Shown in pieces: positions 40,930-47,723 of a stretch of 64,000 bases of DNA (the first letter of the stretch is position 1; each line of letters begins with the position of its first letter). Source of the stretch: CAIYYO01 sp049299895 (GTDB lineage: Archaea > Altiarchaeota > Altiarchaeia > IMC4 > QMZM01); assembly GCA_049299895.1 (NCBI GenBank), contig JBAQYF010000014.1, forward strand, positions 13,041 to 77,040, in the 5' to 3' direction. Below the pieces are notes generated by a model. That model was not told the origin of the DNA and searched no databases. It saw nothing but the letters and a program-made list of their open reading frames with translations. The position numbers and the translations under genes are program-made.

Positions 40930-41160
40930 AATATCACCCTCTTACGTAGACTGCTTTGATAATACGCCGTGAGAACGAAACCATCGGTGTCGCCCGTTTC
41001 CTTGTATGCGACCACCAGATATTTGTTCTCTAAAAACCGGCGTTTTCCCGTATTTCCTTACTGCAAGCAATGTTCCCGCATCGCCTTTCTGCACGCAGTC
41101 AGGGGAACAGACCGTTTCAAGTATCTCTTTTTCCCGGCCGACCGTCTCGGGATGATGGCT
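40926..41160 (-). pseudogene. Frameshifted toxin partner of DUF2283
   Basis: Minus-strand translation gives HPETVGREKEILETVCSPD then VQKGDAGTLLAVRKYGKTPVF in one frame, and after a shift near position 41,030 ENKYLVVAYKETGDTDGF then VLTAYYQSSLRKRVI in the next. Together they match the small toxins that precede DUF2283 (Q-K-G-D-x-x-x-L-A-V, Y-L-V-V-x-Y, F-V-x-T-A-Y). The beginning is cut off by the end of the TA3 PIN gene. So the gene is truncated and frameshifted. Confidence 0.7.
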
Positions 41161-41164
41161 CTCT

Positions 41165-41605
41165 TCACTCTATTAAGCCGAGCAGTCTTTTGATCTCCTG
41201 CGTGGATAATACCTCTAATCTGCCTTTGGATGCGTCCTTGAATCCGGAGTCGTTTGACCAGACGACTGCTTTCATTCGCTCTGATTTGTATTTTAATGCA
41301 AGTGCTGCGTAAGGCGAATCTTCGAGGGGAGAGAATGCATCCGCTTCCTTCAGGTATCCGGCGTACTCGTCTTCAGGGACTGTTTTAATATTGCTCATGG
41401 AGAGAAACAGCGTGTACCAGAGTTTTCCTTTTTCCAGTTTCGAGTATTTGAGGAGCTTTTCCTCTTTGCGCGCTACTTCCTCGAATATGTACTCAGGGAC
41501 TACTAATTCATAATCGTTTTCGTGCAGGAGCCTTATCAAGCCTAGAGTGTAACCCCTGCGGATAAGGGAAGCGAATAAGACTTGAGCATCCACTATTACC
41601 AGCAT
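41165..41605 (-). CDS. PIN-domain toxin (TA3)
   Basis: 146-residue PIN nuclease: VIVDAQVLFASLI, YIFEEVARKEEKL, LEDSPYAALALK and VVWSNDSGF. The acids at the four metal-site positions are visible. Its end abuts and truncates the DUF2283-partner toxin, so this cassette was inserted next to an older one. The antitoxin gene is 6 nt upstream. Confidence 0.85.
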   Translation of the reverse strand: MLVIVDAQVLFASLIRRGYTLGLIRLLHENDYELVVPEYIFEEVARKEEKLLKYSKLEKGKLWYTLFLSMSNIKTVPEDEYAGYLKEADAFSPLEDSPYAALALKYKSERMKAVVWSNDSGFKDASKGRLEVLSTQEIKRLLGLIE

Positions 41606-41611
41606 CTTGCC

Positions 41612-41827
41612 CTATGAATGCTGATGATGTCTTCTGGCAGCGGCGGCATTTACTTCTCTGCCGAGCTCTTTTGTTTGTTCTTCCGTGAGTTCGCTTTCCT
41701 CGAGGATCTCTCTTGCAACGGAATATCTCACATCCTCAAGGAACTCAGAGAGAATTTTTTCCACGGCTGCGCCGACCTGCTTTTTCATCCCGGTCGGAAC
41801 CTCCAGCCTGAAAACCACTTCTTCCAT
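41612..41827 (-). CDS. VapB-like antitoxin (TA3)
   Basis: 71 residues: EEVVFRLEVPTGMKKQVGAA at the start and ESELTEEQTKELGREVNAAAARRHHQHS at the end. The T-E-E-Q-T-x-x-L-x-x-x-V-N pattern matches the other array antitoxins. The end is histidine-rich. Confidence 0.8.
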   Translation of the reverse strand: MEEVVFRLEVPTGMKKQVGAAVEKILSEFLEDVRYSVAREILEESELTEEQTKELGREVNAAAARRHHQHS

Positions 41828-41997
41828 GAATAATAATGCGGAATATATCTATTTAAATTGCCATTTATGCCCAGAAGGCTGCAGGCACTTGATTACCAAG
41901 CCGATCGGATACGATCAAAAACGTTGTCTATCAATTCATTGCCTGTCATAAGGGGCGTGCAACAAATAACGCACCTGCAATAAGGCATATCTGTGTA

Positions 41998-42036
41998 ATT
42001 GTCCAATAGACCGCTTCATTCCAATCAATAAATAAA
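41998..42036 (+). repeat. S element, copy 3
   Basis: AATTGTCCAA (41998-42007) and, 10 bases on, ATTCCAATCAATAA. Nearly identical to copy 1 and about 45 bp upstream of R copy 6. Confidence 0.6.
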
Positions 42037-42077
42037 ACAGGCAGGACGCACCTAATCAATCCTAAAGGGCCTAAAGG

Positions 42078-42093
42078 GTATTTATTTCAATCA
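42078..42093 (+). repeat. R element, copy 6 (right arm deleted)
   Basis: GTATTTATTTCAATCA runs directly into an ATG AAA ATC. The right arm ATAAATAC and the following CATAAGCCT are lost, so the fragment begins with ATG rather than TTG. Confidence 0.7.
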
Positions 42094-42511
42094 ATGAAAA
42101 TCCTAGTCGCTATTCCTGCATAAACGAAGAGACCGGCATAGGCTCCATGGTACTAAGATCGAAGAAATACGCGGACAAAGTCATTGTCGTCGACGACGGG
42201 AGCACGGACAAGGGCGGCTGAAACGGCTGAAATGGCCGGTGCGGAAGCCACAAGAACGGCGGATACGGCTCATCCATCAAGTCCTGCTTCGAATACGCAA
42301 GAAAATAATCTCCTCCGGTTCTCGTGTTCTTCGACGGAGTCGGTTTAGCATAACCCGGACTGCATGCCTAAACTGATCGTTCCCATACTATCCGGGGAAG
42401 CGGACAAAAGTGATCGGATCAAGGTTCATTTTAACCAAAAGCGAGATACCCGCCTACCGGAAAGCAGGCATGAAGGTACTCGATACGTTAACGAACATAG
42501 GCACCGGCAAG
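42094..42511 (+). pseudogene. Glycosyltransferase 5' fragment, copy 5
   Basis: Follows the intact gene to about codon 140. An early single-base deletion gives a stop (CCTGCATAAACG). Shared lesions: AAGGGCGGCT frameshift (all), 10-base deletion at EVIRHHK (copy 3), DGVGLA (copy 2), GACAAAAGTG frameshift (2 and 3), TTCATTTTAACC (close to 3). It ends exactly at GGCACCGGCAAG, 3 nt before the end of the TA4 toxin gene. Confidence 0.9.
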
Positions 42512-42514
42512 TGT

Positions 42515-42946
42515 CTATACTTTCTTTGGCAGCAAATCATCCAAGAGTTGTCTTGGGGTTTTGACTTTCTCGGGGCATAATCTCTGGAATTTTTTATCTC
42601 CTGAGAATATCAAGCAGTCGAGTTTCAGTGAAAGAGCAAGATAAGGCGCATCTTTTTCGTGGCTGGACAGTCTTTCCAGGGCTTTGGGCATATGCTCCTC
42701 AAATTCTTCTTTGGGAATTATGCTAATTTCATTGATCAGAAAATCAAGCGCATTGGTGAAAGATTTTTCAGATATCTGCGCATCCGACAACATTTCCCCC
42801 CTATGATTCATGATCTCAAAAAGCATGTAATCCGGGGCGTAGAAATCATATTTTAGGAGCATGCTGTTAGCTTTAAAAACTTCAAAGGCAACTCCCTTTG
42901 TGATCAATGCGGAGACGATCACGTTAGAGTCTACAATGAGCTTCAT
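42515..42946 (-). CDS. PIN-domain toxin (TA4)
   Basis: 143-residue PIN nuclease: LIVDSNVIVSALI, YMLFEIMNHRGEM, HEKDAPYLALSLK and IFSGDKKFQRL. All four acidic positions are present. Its 3' end sits 3 nt from the break of glycosyltransferase fragment 5, so the insertion or deletion boundary is sharply defined here. The antitoxin is 12 nt upstream. Confidence 0.85.
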   Translation of the reverse strand: MKLIVDSNVIVSALITKGVAFEVFKANSMLLKYDFYAPDYMLFEIMNHRGEMLSDAQISEKSFTNALDFLINEISIIPKEEFEEHMPKALERLSSHEKDAPYLALSLKLDCLIFSGDKKFQRLCPEKVKTPRQLLDDLLPKKV

Positions 42947-42958
42947 TATCTAATCCTG

Positions 42959-43174
42959 CTATACATACCTTTTTGCAAGATCAATATTTATCCTGTCAGC
43001 TATCCGATCCGCTTTCTCCTGCGTCATCTTCGAGTTTTCCAGCCCTTTTTCAATGACCCGGATCCGTTCCATCTTCTCCTTGAGAATTCTCTCTACGAAA
43101 AGTGAAAGATCAATATCCGAGGCCTTAGCCAGGAATTCCGCGTCTTTCGGTATTTTAACATGCAAATCAGCCAT
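42959..43174 (-). CDS. VapB-like antitoxin (TA4)
   Basis: 71 residues starting MADLHVKIPKDAEFLAKASD and ending SKMTQEKADRIADRINIDLAKRYV, closest to the TA1 antitoxin. It pairs with the PIN toxin that follows. A TATA-like TATATAATGG... region is present upstream on the minus strand. Confidence 0.8.
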   Translation of the reverse strand: MADLHVKIPKDAEFLAKASDIDLSLFVERILKEKMERIRVIEKGLENSKMTQEKADRIADRINIDLAKRYV

Positions 43175-43205
43175 AGCTTATATATAATGGAATATATACT
43201 TTAAA

Positions 43206-43280
43206 ATAACTCACGATACCAAAGAAGGCTGCGAAGAAATAGACGGAATGAAAAAATGGCTCCTGACAACGCCCGGATAA
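43206..43280 (+). pseudogene. 3' remnant of a third DUF4143 ATPase
   Basis: The frame ITHDTKEGCEEIDGMKKWLL ends TTPG and a stop, aligning with the last ~25 codons of ATPase 1 (TLDHEGTEEIKNKK...WKWLLTTPDQS). The DNA from TGGCTCCTGACAACGCCC through CCTAAAGGACCTAAAAAG is the same as after ATPases 1 and 2. So an ATPase gene once stood here, directly before the intact glycosyltransferase, and all but its tail is gone. Confidence 0.8.
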
Positions 43281-43299
43281 ACCCTAAAGGACCTAAAAA

Positions 43300-43327
43300 G
43301 TATTTATTTCAATCAGAACATAAATAC
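43300..43327 (+). repeat. R element, copy 7 (promoter of the intact gene)
   Basis: GTATTTAT-N12-ATAAATAC upstream of the working glycosyltransferase. The left arm is about 31 nt before the TTG start, the right place for an archaeal TATA box driving a leaderless message. The inverted repeat may also bind a regulator. Confidence 0.7.
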
Positions 43328-43334
43328 ATAAGTC

Positions 43335-44243
43335 TTGAAAATCCTAGTCGCGATCCCCGCATACAACGAAGAGACCGGCATAGGCTCGGTCGTCCTAAGA
43401 TCCAAGAAATACGCGGACAAAGTGATTGTCGTCGATGACGGGAGCACGGACAAGACGGCTGAAACCGCCGAACTCGCAGGCGCGGAAGTGATCAGGCACC
43501 ACAAGAACGGCGGATACGGCTCATCCATCAAATCCTGCTTCGAATACGCAAGAAAACACTCTCCATCAGTTCTCGTGATCCTCGACGGAGACGGGCAGCA
43601 CAACCCGGACTGCATGCCGAAATTGGTCAATCCGATCCTATCCGGGGAAGCGGACATAGTGATCGGATCAAGGTTCCTTGAAACCAAAAGCGAGATACCC
43701 GCCTACCGGAAAGCAGGCATGAAAGTCCTCGATACGTTAACCAACATAGGCACCGGCAAGGCAAAGAACGTCTCAGACAGCCAAAGCGGATACAGGACGT
43801 ATTCGCCCAAAGCCTACAACAACCTAAACCTATCCGAGACCGGAATGGGAACGGGATCAGAGATACTAATACAGGCAGACGAACAAAAACTAAAGATCAA
43901 AGAAGTCCCGATCAAGGTAAGATACGACACGGGGAAGTCCTCAGAACACCCTGTAACACACGGGATACATGTTGTGATGGCGATCATACGCGTCATAAGC
44001 CAGAGAAGGCCGCTGTTCTTTTTTGGAGTATCGGGGACGGTGATGCTACTCGGGGGGCTTGCGGTTGGGTGGCACGTACTCGATGTATTTAACCGGAGTA
44101 ATGCACTGGCAGTTGGGAATGCATTGATAGCGGTGACGTTGACGATTACTGGAATGTTCACAATGCTGACCGGGGTAATACTCTATTCATTAGAAGACTC
44201 GATGCAGAGAGTAGTGGGGAAAAACAATCGAGATAGATTATAA
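43335..44243 (+). CDS. Dolichol-phosphate-mannose-synthase-like glycosyltransferase (intact)
   Basis: 302 residues from a TTG start. Family-2 GT-A domain: ILVAIPAYNEETGIGSV, VIVVDDGSTDKT, NGGYGSSIKS, the metal-binding DGDGQH and DSQSGYRTYS. Two or three hydrophobic helices form the C-terminal ~85 residues. Such enzymes (DPM1, AglD/AglJ, GtrB type) move a hexose from a nucleotide sugar to dolichyl phosphate for N-glycan or envelope assembly. It is the intact source or descendant of the five fragments to its left and the first gene of a coupled operon with the gene 3 nt downstream. Confidence 0.92.
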   Translation: MKILVAIPAYNEETGIGSVVLRSKKYADKVIVVDDGSTDKTAETAELAGAEVIRHHKNGGYGSSIKSCFEYARKHSPSVLVILDGDGQHNPDCMPKLVNPILSGEADIVIGSRFLETKSEIPAYRKAGMKVLDTLTNIGTGKAKNVSDSQSGYRTYSPKAYNNLNLSETGMGTGSEILIQADEQKLKIKEVPIKVRYDTGKSSEHPVTHGIHVVMAIIRVISQRRPLFFFGVSGTVMLLGGLAVGWHVLDVFNRSNALAVGNALIAVTLTITGMFTMLTGVILYSLEDSMQRVVGKNNRDRL

Positions 44244-44246
44244 GAA

Positions 44247-45245
44247 ATGAATTCTCTACCATTCATCTCAGTCGTGGTCGTGGTCCGAAACGGGGGGCGC
44301 TACATGCGCGCCTGCATGGATTCTCTAGTCGACCTGGATTATCCGCACGACCTCTACGAGATACTGATCGTCGACGGAGCATCCACTGACGATACGCGTT
44401 CTATAATAGAAGAATATATAAAAAAATCTCCTGCTCAGCGGATAGTTCTCTTATCAAATGATAAGAAATACATTGCTCCTGGGAGGAACATCGGGCTATC
44501 GGAATCAAAAGGAAAATACGTCGCCTATACAGACGCCGACTGTGTCGTAGACAAAAACTGGCTTACGGCTCTTGCAAAAGGGATGACGGAAGCCGGAAAA
44601 GACGTGGTCGCGGTAGGCGGTCCGAATCTAATCTTCAAGGACGATCCATTCTTCGCTCAAGCAGTCGGATACATGCAGGAGACCTTCTTTGGTTCAGGCG
44701 GCTCTCCTCAATCCTATCACATAGACAAGCCGGAATACGTGTACTCCATTCCAAACTGCAATGTTCTGTACAACAAGGAACTAATGGGCGGTGAAAGATA
44801 CGACGATGCTTTCAACGTCGGCGAAGACTGCGAATACAATTATCGTCTGAATTCTCTTGGCAAGAAATTCCTATACCTGCCTTCTGCCATAGTCTGGCAT
44901 CACCGCAGGGACAATCTGAAAGATTTCTTCCGCAGCATGATGGCATACGGGGAAGCAGCCTATCGAGTATCCAAAAAACATAAGAAACCAGTGCGCTTTT
45001 ACACGCTTATTCCTTCGCTTGCGATAGTTGCGGTACTATTGGCAGTCCCTCTGATACTACTTTTTCCATTTCTCCTATGGGCGTATTTATTTGTTTTCGC
45101 CCTATATTCTTTAGGAGCGCTTGCGGCAGCATCATACGTTTACGGAAAGACCAAGGATATACGGTCCCTAATGGTTCTATTCCTTTTGCCCGTGCAGCAC
45201 ACGGCATACGGCCTCGGATTCTTCCGCGGCATTATCAAAAAATGA
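44247..45245 (+). CDS. Family-2 glycosyltransferase with membrane helices
   Basis: 332 residues. GT-A fold: SVVVVVRNGGRYMRACMDSL, ILIVDGASTDDTRSI, GRNIGLSESKGKYVAYTDADC (DxD). Cytoplasmic catalytic part to about residue 240, then basic segment and two or three membrane helices near the C-terminus (LIPSLAIVAVLLAVPLILL, FLLWAYLFVFALYSLGALAA). It probably adds a sugar to a lipid-linked glycan. It overlaps the radical SAM gene by 4 nt. Confidence 0.9.
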   Translation: MNSLPFISVVVVVRNGGRYMRACMDSLVDLDYPHDLYEILIVDGASTDDTRSIIEEYIKKSPAQRIVLLSNDKKYIAPGRNIGLSESKGKYVAYTDADCVVDKNWLTALAKGMTEAGKDVVAVGGPNLIFKDDPFFAQAVGYMQETFFGSGGSPQSYHIDKPEYVYSIPNCNVLYNKELMGGERYDDAFNVGEDCEYNYRLNSLGKKFLYLPSAIVWHHRRDNLKDFFRSMMAYGEAAYRVSKKHKKPVRFYTLIPSLAIVAVLLAVPLILLFPFLLWAYLFVFALYSLGALAAASYVYGKTKDIRSLMVLFLLPVQHTAYGLGFFRGIIKK

Positions 45246-46690
45246 AGATATACTTACTTAACCCGCCATACATGCCCCACTTCGGCAGGGGCGCAAGATG
45301 GCAGGATACCGGACGAGGGGGAACACTCTATTATCCAATCTGGCTCTCATATGCAACGGCCCTCCTGGAAACAAAGTACGAATGCAGGCTGGTAGACTCT
45401 CCCGCATGGGACTGGGACAGGAAAGCGACGATCGAAGACATAAAAAAATACAAGCCCGACCTTGTCATACTAGACAGCAGTTTCCCTTCCATGGGAAACG
45501 ACATCTCAGTCGCAGCGGACATAAAAAAGGAATATCCCGTAAAGACCGTGCTTGTAGGTCCTCCCGCTTCGCAGTTTTCTGAAAAGATACTGGAAGACCA
45601 AGGGATCGACTATGTAGCGCGATGGGAATACGACTACACTCTTCTTGAACTAGCAGATGCATTGGAACAAAAAAAGGATCTCTCCGATATCAAGGGGCTT
45701 TCCTACAAGAAAGGAGAACAAATAATACATAATCCTGATCGCCCTTTCACAACCTCGGAAGAACTGGATGCTATTCCATTCGTCTCAAAGATATACAAAA
45801 AGCACCTGAAGATAAAAGACTACTTCCTCGGGCAATCGCTCTACCCAGAAGTACAAATATTCATCGGCCGAGGCTGCCCCAATCAATGCACGTTCTGCTC
45901 ATGGCCCCAGACGCTCTCAGGCAGGAAATACCGCGTCCGCAGCGTACCAAACGTATTAGACGAACTACAATGGATCGAAAAGAACCTGCCTGAAGTCAAA
46001 GAAGTATTCTTCGAAGACGACACCTTCACCGTAGATAAGAAAAGAGTGCTCGAATACACCAAAGGATACCACGATCGCAAGCTCAAAGTCACATGGGCCT
46101 GCAATGCAAGGGCCACGCTGGACCTGGAGACCATGCAGGCCATGAAAAAGGCAAACTGTAGGCTCCTAATCGTAGGCTACGAATCAGGGAACCAGCAGAT
46201 ACTAAAGAACATAAAGAAAGGAACCACGATCGAACAGATGAAGTCCTTCGCCAAGAATGCGAGGAAGGCAGGCTTGCTTGTTCACGGGGACTTTATCATC
46301 GGCCTGCCCGGTGAAACAAAGGAAACAATACAGGAAACAAAGAAGATCATCAAGGAAACAAGGCCAGAGATCCTGCAGGTAGCGGTCGCATCACCATTCC
46401 CCGGAACTGAGTTCTTCAACTGGTGCAAGCAGAATAATTACCTTCTAACAGAAGACCCCAACCAGTTTCTTGACGAACAAGGACACCAGAAGACGATCAT
46501 ATCATATCCGCAGCTGACAAAAGAGGAAATGGTCAAAGAGGTTGATCAGATCCTGAAAGAATATTATGTTACGCCGAGATATGTGCCGCTGGCGTTAAGG
46601 CAGATCATGAGAAAGAACGGCGTACAGGAATTCAAAAGGCTGTGGTTCTCGACGAAGATGTTCCTCGGGTATGTGAAACAGAGAAAATAA
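45242..46690 (+). CDS. B12-binding radical SAM protein
   Basis: 482 residues from the ATG at 45242 (a longer frame to 45077 overlaps the previous gene). N-terminal cobalamin-binding Rossmann-like part (LLNPPYMPHFGRG, VILDSSFPSMGND, TVLVGPPASQF) is followed by the radical SAM core with GRGCPNQCTFCSW (CxxxCxxC) and DFIIGLPGET. It lacks the DxHxxG box of classical B12 proteins, as is normal in this group. Relatives methylate or rearrange lipids, sugars and peptides. In a surface-sugar operon it may build or methylate an unusual sugar or lipid carrier. Confidence 0.85.
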   Translation: MKIYLLNPPYMPHFGRGARWQDTGRGGTLYYPIWLSYATALLETKYECRLVDSPAWDWDRKATIEDIKKYKPDLVILDSSFPSMGNDISVAADIKKEYPVKTVLVGPPASQFSEKILEDQGIDYVARWEYDYTLLELADALEQKKDLSDIKGLSYKKGEQIIHNPDRPFTTSEELDAIPFVSKIYKKHLKIKDYFLGQSLYPEVQIFIGRGCPNQCTFCSWPQTLSGRKYRVRSVPNVLDELQWIEKNLPEVKEVFFEDDTFTVDKKRVLEYTKGYHDRKLKVTWACNARATLDLETMQAMKKANCRLLIVGYESGNQQILKNIKKGTTIEQMKSFAKNARKAGLLVHGDFIIGLPGETKETIQETKKIIKETRPEILQVAVASPFPGTEFFNWCKQNNYLLTEDPNQFLDEQGHQKTIISYPQLTKEEMVKEVDQILKEYYVTPRYVPLALRQIMRKNGVQEFKRLWFSTKMFLGYVKQRK

Positions 46691-46691
46691 A

Positions 46692-47723
46692 ATGAAGATA
46701 GCGATTCTTGTCCCGAATTTCACGGAATATGATGGCAGCGCCAGAATAGCAAAAGAGCAAGCCAAAGATTTGCTTAAAGAAGGTAATTCAGTAACCATAT
46801 TCACACTGAACGCGGATATGGATGCTGAAGGGGTAGACCTTGTGGTTATGGGTATGCCCAAGTCTCTTTTCTGGCAGAGAGTGTATCGGCTGGCTATGCC
46901 TTTTGATCCAATTAAAACTCTCAAGTGGCTGCCTGAATTAAAGGGCTTTGACCGGGTCATAGTCCATCTATATCCACTGACATGGTTTGGGTTCCTCAGT
47001 AAAAAAATATACGGCACGCATTATACTTTTTGGTATCATGGCATCATGGACCCCCAGTTCTTCCCTCGTGCTCATGAGAAACTATATATAAACTCACAAA
47101 TATTCCTAACGAAGCTCACTGTGAAGAACGCTGACCGATCGGTTGCGGTCAGCAAATACGCCCAAGGAGAGTTCAAAAGATACACTGGTCTTGAAAGCGA
47201 AATACAATACAATAAAGTAGATCTAAAAAACTTCAAACCAGGTATTGACGGAAAACCAATAAGAGAAAAATACGGCTTAAGCGATGATCCAGTAATCCTA
47301 TTTGTGGGTGCTCTCAGACCCTGTAAGGGAGTAGACCTGTTGATACAAGCCTACAAGAAAGTAAAAGAGAGAATGCCTCAGGTCAGGCTCCTTATTGTCG
47401 GAAAGCCTGATTATCCCTACTTTTACAGAAAACTCAAGGATATGAGCGATGACTCAGTGACTTTTGTTGAGTACGTTCAAAACGAGCTTTTGCCTAATTA
47501 TTACTCTGCATGTGATATATATGCAAGTTGTTCCCTCTGGGAAGCGCATAACGTTCCAGTCCTGGAAGCGCAGGCGTGCGGTAAATTTGTGGTAACGTTT
47601 GATTTCGAGTTCTTCAAGGAAGAAGTCGATTCAAATGGGACACTTGTTGAAAAAGGTAACATAAACAAGTTCGCACAGGCCTGCATAGACAAATTATTTG
47701 AGGTGCGCGGTGATCTCAGATGA
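46692..47723 (+). CDS. Family-4 (GT-B) glycosyltransferase
   Basis: 343 residues. GT-B fold with the typical second half: VILFVGALRPCKGVDLLIQAY, VRLLIVGKPDY, VTFVEYVQNELLPNYYSACDIYASCSLWEAHNVPVLEAQACG with the E-x7-E pattern. Cytoplasmic, no membrane helix. It transfers a sugar from a nucleotide donor. It overlaps the next gene by 4 nt (ATGA). Confidence 0.9.
   Translation: MKIAILVPNFTEYDGSARIAKEQAKDLLKEGNSVTIFTLNADMDAEGVDLVVMGMPKSLFWQRVYRLAMPFDPIKTLKWLPELKGFDRVIVHLYPLTWFGFLSKKIYGTHYTFWYHGIMDPQFFPRAHEKLYINSQIFLTKLTVKNADRSVAVSKYAQGEFKRYTGLESEIQYNKVDLKNFKPGIDGKPIREKYGLSDDPVILFVGALRPCKGVDLLIQAYKKVKERMPQVRLLIVGKPDYPYFYRKLKDMSDDSVTFVEYVQNELLPNYYSACDIYASCSLWEAHNVPVLEAQACGKFVVTFDFEFFKEEVDSNGTLVEKGNINKFAQACIDKLFEVRGDLR

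Noticed and set aside
34460..43335. The repeat-rich stretch as a CRISPR array
   Set aside because: Repeats are hundreds of bases long, irregularly spaced, partly decayed and separated by genes; no short regular direct repeats or cas genes are seen.
34460..43335. The array as insertion-sequence activity
   Set aside because: No transposase frame, and no terminal inverted repeats bounding the cargo; the repeated parts are glycosyltransferase DNA, not an IS.
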